From Sipunculus nudus (Eukaryota > Annelida > Sipuncula > Golfingiida > Sipunculidae): DNA of 64,000 nt. The position numbers and the translations under genes were made by a program. The stretch spans positions 17,002,479-17,066,478 of the forward strand of contig CM049321.1 in the NCBI GenBank assembly GCA_026874595.1, given 5' to 3'. The first letter of the stretch is position 1. Each line of letters begins with the position of its first letter. A model generated the notes under the pieces. It was not told the DNA's origin. It did not search any database and saw nothing but the letters and a program-made list of their open reading frames with translations. Below, piece after piece: positions 61,230-64,000 of the stretch.

Positions 61230-62515
61230 TAAGAAGCGGCTTGTGTCATTTATCAGTAAATATTACAGTCGATAGGCTAGTAACTCCCATCGATCTGTTT
61301 TTATTTATTCATAAATATTGTATGAAAAAAAACCAGAATTGTTGATAAGAAAGATTGCAGAGGAAAAATACACAGAATGTACACGAGCAATCATGGAAGC
61401 AGTGGCCAACCGTGTATAAATAAAACCGGGACTGTACTGGTAACTAACAAATGCCATATGTATTTGTATGTACATATTCATACACGTAGGTATGTCTAAT
61501 TAAATGGTATTATTTTACACTTTAATAATATGTAGAGACGGTATTTACGCTTATCACATATCAGCTTATTGTGATTAAACGTTTCAGTTAAAATATATAA
61601 ATGAAGTCGATGATAAAACAGGTAGAGAAAATGAAAAAAAATGTGAATCACTGACAGAGCAGTTCAGGTTTCATTTTCACACAGTCAAGAAATAGCTATG
61701 CTATAAATTCCCCGATATTGTCTCTTTGAATATAACGTGTTCTAGTCGCTTTTTATCGATGCATGTAAAAGTTTTTCAACGATAATTTATAGGAAGTCTG
61801 TTTTGAATATGAAGGACCTTAGGTATTTCATCAAATATGCATAGATTTGTCGTTCTGGCTATAAACAAAACGTTTTGGTTAAACAAAAAGCAGCAATAAC
61901 GGCATCTATGAGGGAATTCATGCAAATTAAAAAAAATGTGTCCCCTATGACTAACGTTTACTGACAGCAATAATAACAATAAGAGCAAGAAGTTGGATGT
62001 GACAAAAGTGGGTCATATGTTATTTCCTGTTTGCAGCTCGAGGGACCATCCGTTGTTTTATGTTAGCAACTAGATTAAAAGGCAACATCATGAAAACCCT
62101 GATTTAATAATTCATACGTTTCTCCATTTTCTCCATTCTCCATTGATTGACGGTGTCCCTTGATAAAAGAAACGTGGAAAACCCCAAGTAGATATACTTT
62201 TATCTTTTAAGGTACTCATTCCATTTCCCCTGAAGGTTTCTTTGAAAGCCTTTTGCGGTAAGCAGTTGTTTTGAATATTTGTAACTTATGACCTTCCTGC
62301 CCGAAGACCATATATTGGAAAAGTATGTTATTTATAAGAGCGGGACACATTGAAGGATATAGCGGACAGCACCTGTGGCAATGAATAAGGAAATATCCAT
62401 AGATAGATAAGAAATTATTCCCGATCATGTGTTATTAGTTTACTGCACTTCACCTCTTTGTCATTTTTCTTTTCCCGATTCTTCTTCCCGTTAAAGGAAG
62501 AAAACCATTTATTTA

Positions 62516-62695
62516 TTGTTTTTATTTAAAAAAAAACAACATTTTCCAGTATGGTTTATTATTTTTTTATTTAAACAAGCCAACATTTTCCATTATGGTT
62601 TATTACTTTTTTTATTTAAACAAACCAACATTTTACATTATGGTTTATTACTTTTTTTATTTAAACAAACCAACATTTTCCATTATTGTTACTTC
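62516..62695. repeat. 45-bp tandem repeat, four copies, in copy B
   Basis: The unit contains TTTATTTAAACAAACCAAC and ATTTTCCATTATGGTTTATTAC. Copy A has one unit at about 53081-53132. The unit is a multiple of three bases, which produces a repetitive 70-codon ORF that I do not regard as a gene. Confidence 0.88.
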
Positions 62696-62855
62696 GTTAA
62701 TTCATCTCTTTTATTTTTCTCTTCATAATAATTAAGGAATATAATAATTGAACCACAAAATGATCCCTAAAAATGATAGGTATTAACTGACCTTTTCTGA
62801 AAAAAAATCTATGTGATTTCTGACTTACTCTGTGTACATATTAATAGAATTTTGT

Positions 62856-64000
62856 TTTTTAAATTCCTGCCAAGGCACGTTCTTATACCGCCTCTGTGGC
62901 GAATGAATGAACTTGTTTATCAAAAAGCAGTTAGTAAACACGGTAGGTGCGCCAATGTTGATAAATAGAAACAATTTGTTACCAAAGGTTTTGTCCCATA
63001 TATGTTGAAGTTAAAAGGTAAATGTATGCAAAATGACCGATGTGAAACATCTTTCTTGCTGACAGACTGAGTATTTTACTTGGTACTCAACTTGTTATGA
63101 AAAAGTGTTATACACTAAACGAAAAGCAGGTGTTCGGTCGGTTCGCTATTTTCTGATCTATATATCACTATCTATTATTAACCTGTTTTCTGTAATCATG
63201 CACGTAAAACTAAGTCAGGAATTATTTAGTTGTGCTTTCTGTACCTTATATTTTGTGCAGAACTGGCCGTTTTCATGTATTGTTGGGGTTGTCCGCATGA
63301 CAGATATACGGAATAGCAAATGTCTTTTGATATAGACAAAGAAACAGGTTATAAAAAAGGAAAATAAATATTTGGGTTAGTATAACTCTATTGTGTCTTT
63401 ACTGTTGTGTTTACACAATGAAATGAATCATATTATCATGTTACATTTGTCTTGTTGGTTTCCATCTGTTGGAAAACAGTATCCAGTAGTTTTGTAATAA
63501 TGGCATTAAAAATCATACTCCGATAAATCATTTTCATCCATTGTTAGCATTAATTCTGTCTGCTTCTTCAGCTGTCATGAATAAATTGGCTGCTTTTGTT
63601 GAAATTTGTCTACAGAAAAAAATAATCATTTGATTGTTTGTGCTTTGATTATTCTTCTTTGGTTTAATATGCAATTAAATGACGAGATTGGCATACATGA
63701 AAACTGTTTTTCCAAACTGTTGTATGTATCTGTTGAACGTCCTATCGGAGAATAATGCTGTATTCCAGATTAATTTACAGGGGATTCGAAGAATAATGAA
63801 TGAGAAATGGCAGAAATTAAATATTAATGATAACGTCTTCCTATTTAGAGTATCATCTCTGAAACAAAAACTGTGAAGAAAACACCAGTAGACCTTTAAT
63901 CCTATTAACCTCTGAGACCCAAATCCATTGTAAAGTCGGATTAACATGCAATATAATGAATAATACTTCTGATTTTATAATTAATAAGGTCCCTATACAC
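62856..64000. other. Gene-free stretch beyond copy B
   Basis: 62870-63160 shows weak similarity to 48060-48370. Overlapping ORFs on both strands at 63675-63947 have no domain or splice support. Nothing else is recognisable. Confidence 0.4.

Larger units (their letters stand above)
54405..62855. repeat. Segmental duplication, copy B
   Basis: Direct-orientation partner of copy A (see 43360-53290). It is shorter because it lacks the two A insertions and the second internal unit, despite carrying its own insertions at 56973-57283 and 60333-61229. Poly-G/C tracts lie at 54413-54425, 54839-54853 and 55381-55394. Confidence 0.88.

Noticed and set aside
62516-62728. 70-codon ORF with a repeated FLFKQTNIFHYG-like unit
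   Set aside because: The repeat comes from a 45-bp tandem array whose length is a multiple of three; copy A has one unit and no ORF.

Overview
This window looks like AT-rich, gene-poor nuclear DNA from a marine invertebrate, most likely a mollusc or another lophotrochozoan. The organism is inferred from repeat style only: CR1/L2-like LINE remnants ending in the GCGCTATATAAG...(ATT)n tail, a pogo-like CAGTGGAACC MITE, (GGAC)n-bearing dispersed repeats and long (TA)n arrays. There is no operon-like gene packing and no ORF above 183 codons. The longest ORF is a reverse transcriptase relic.

Layout. Bases 1-16.8 kb hold a probable tRNA-derived SINE (about 1.2-1.5 kb), (TA)n and (GA)n microsatellites, a possible retroelement tail and a GGATCC-type MITE. 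At 16.8-20 kb a 13-copy 41-bp minisatellite runs into a (TA)n tract, which holds an apparently complete solo LTR of 864 bp; more (TA)n arrays follow. At 20.3-23.1 kb a pair of diverged inverted repeats flanks an AT-rich core. Immediately to the right is the best promoter / first-exon candidate of the window (ETS-type site, splice donor and acceptor, ATG at 23300). At 24.46 kb lies a clean pogo/Tc1-type MITE with TA target duplication. At 27.5-28.6 kb a 303-bp unit is repeated about three times; each copy carries AGGTCAAGGTCA, and the block ends in (GGAC)n and a hairpin. At 29-39.7 kb there is an exon-like ORF, a second dispersed repeat, a CGGTCCGG cluster, a divergent pair of hypothetical ORFs near 38.4 kb and a decayed LINE reverse transcriptase.

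The main structure is a diverged tandem segmental duplication. Copy A spans about 43.36-53.29 kb and copy B about 54.40-62.86 kb, with a 5'-truncated LINE at the junction. Aligning the copies by eye exposes copy-specific insertions with readable empty sites: a PIF/Harbinger-like MITE (B, 56973-57283, TTA duplication); an 897-bp GC-rich insertion with a 13-bp target duplication (B, 60333-61229); and two further blocks in A. Local tandem arrays also differ in copy number between A and B. A smaller tandem duplication of about 760 bp lies just upstream (about 42.0-43.37 kb).

No confidently identified host gene is present. The hypothetical ORFs listed are weak candidates and do not form a pathway. 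All alignments were made by eye; identities are impressions, not computed values.
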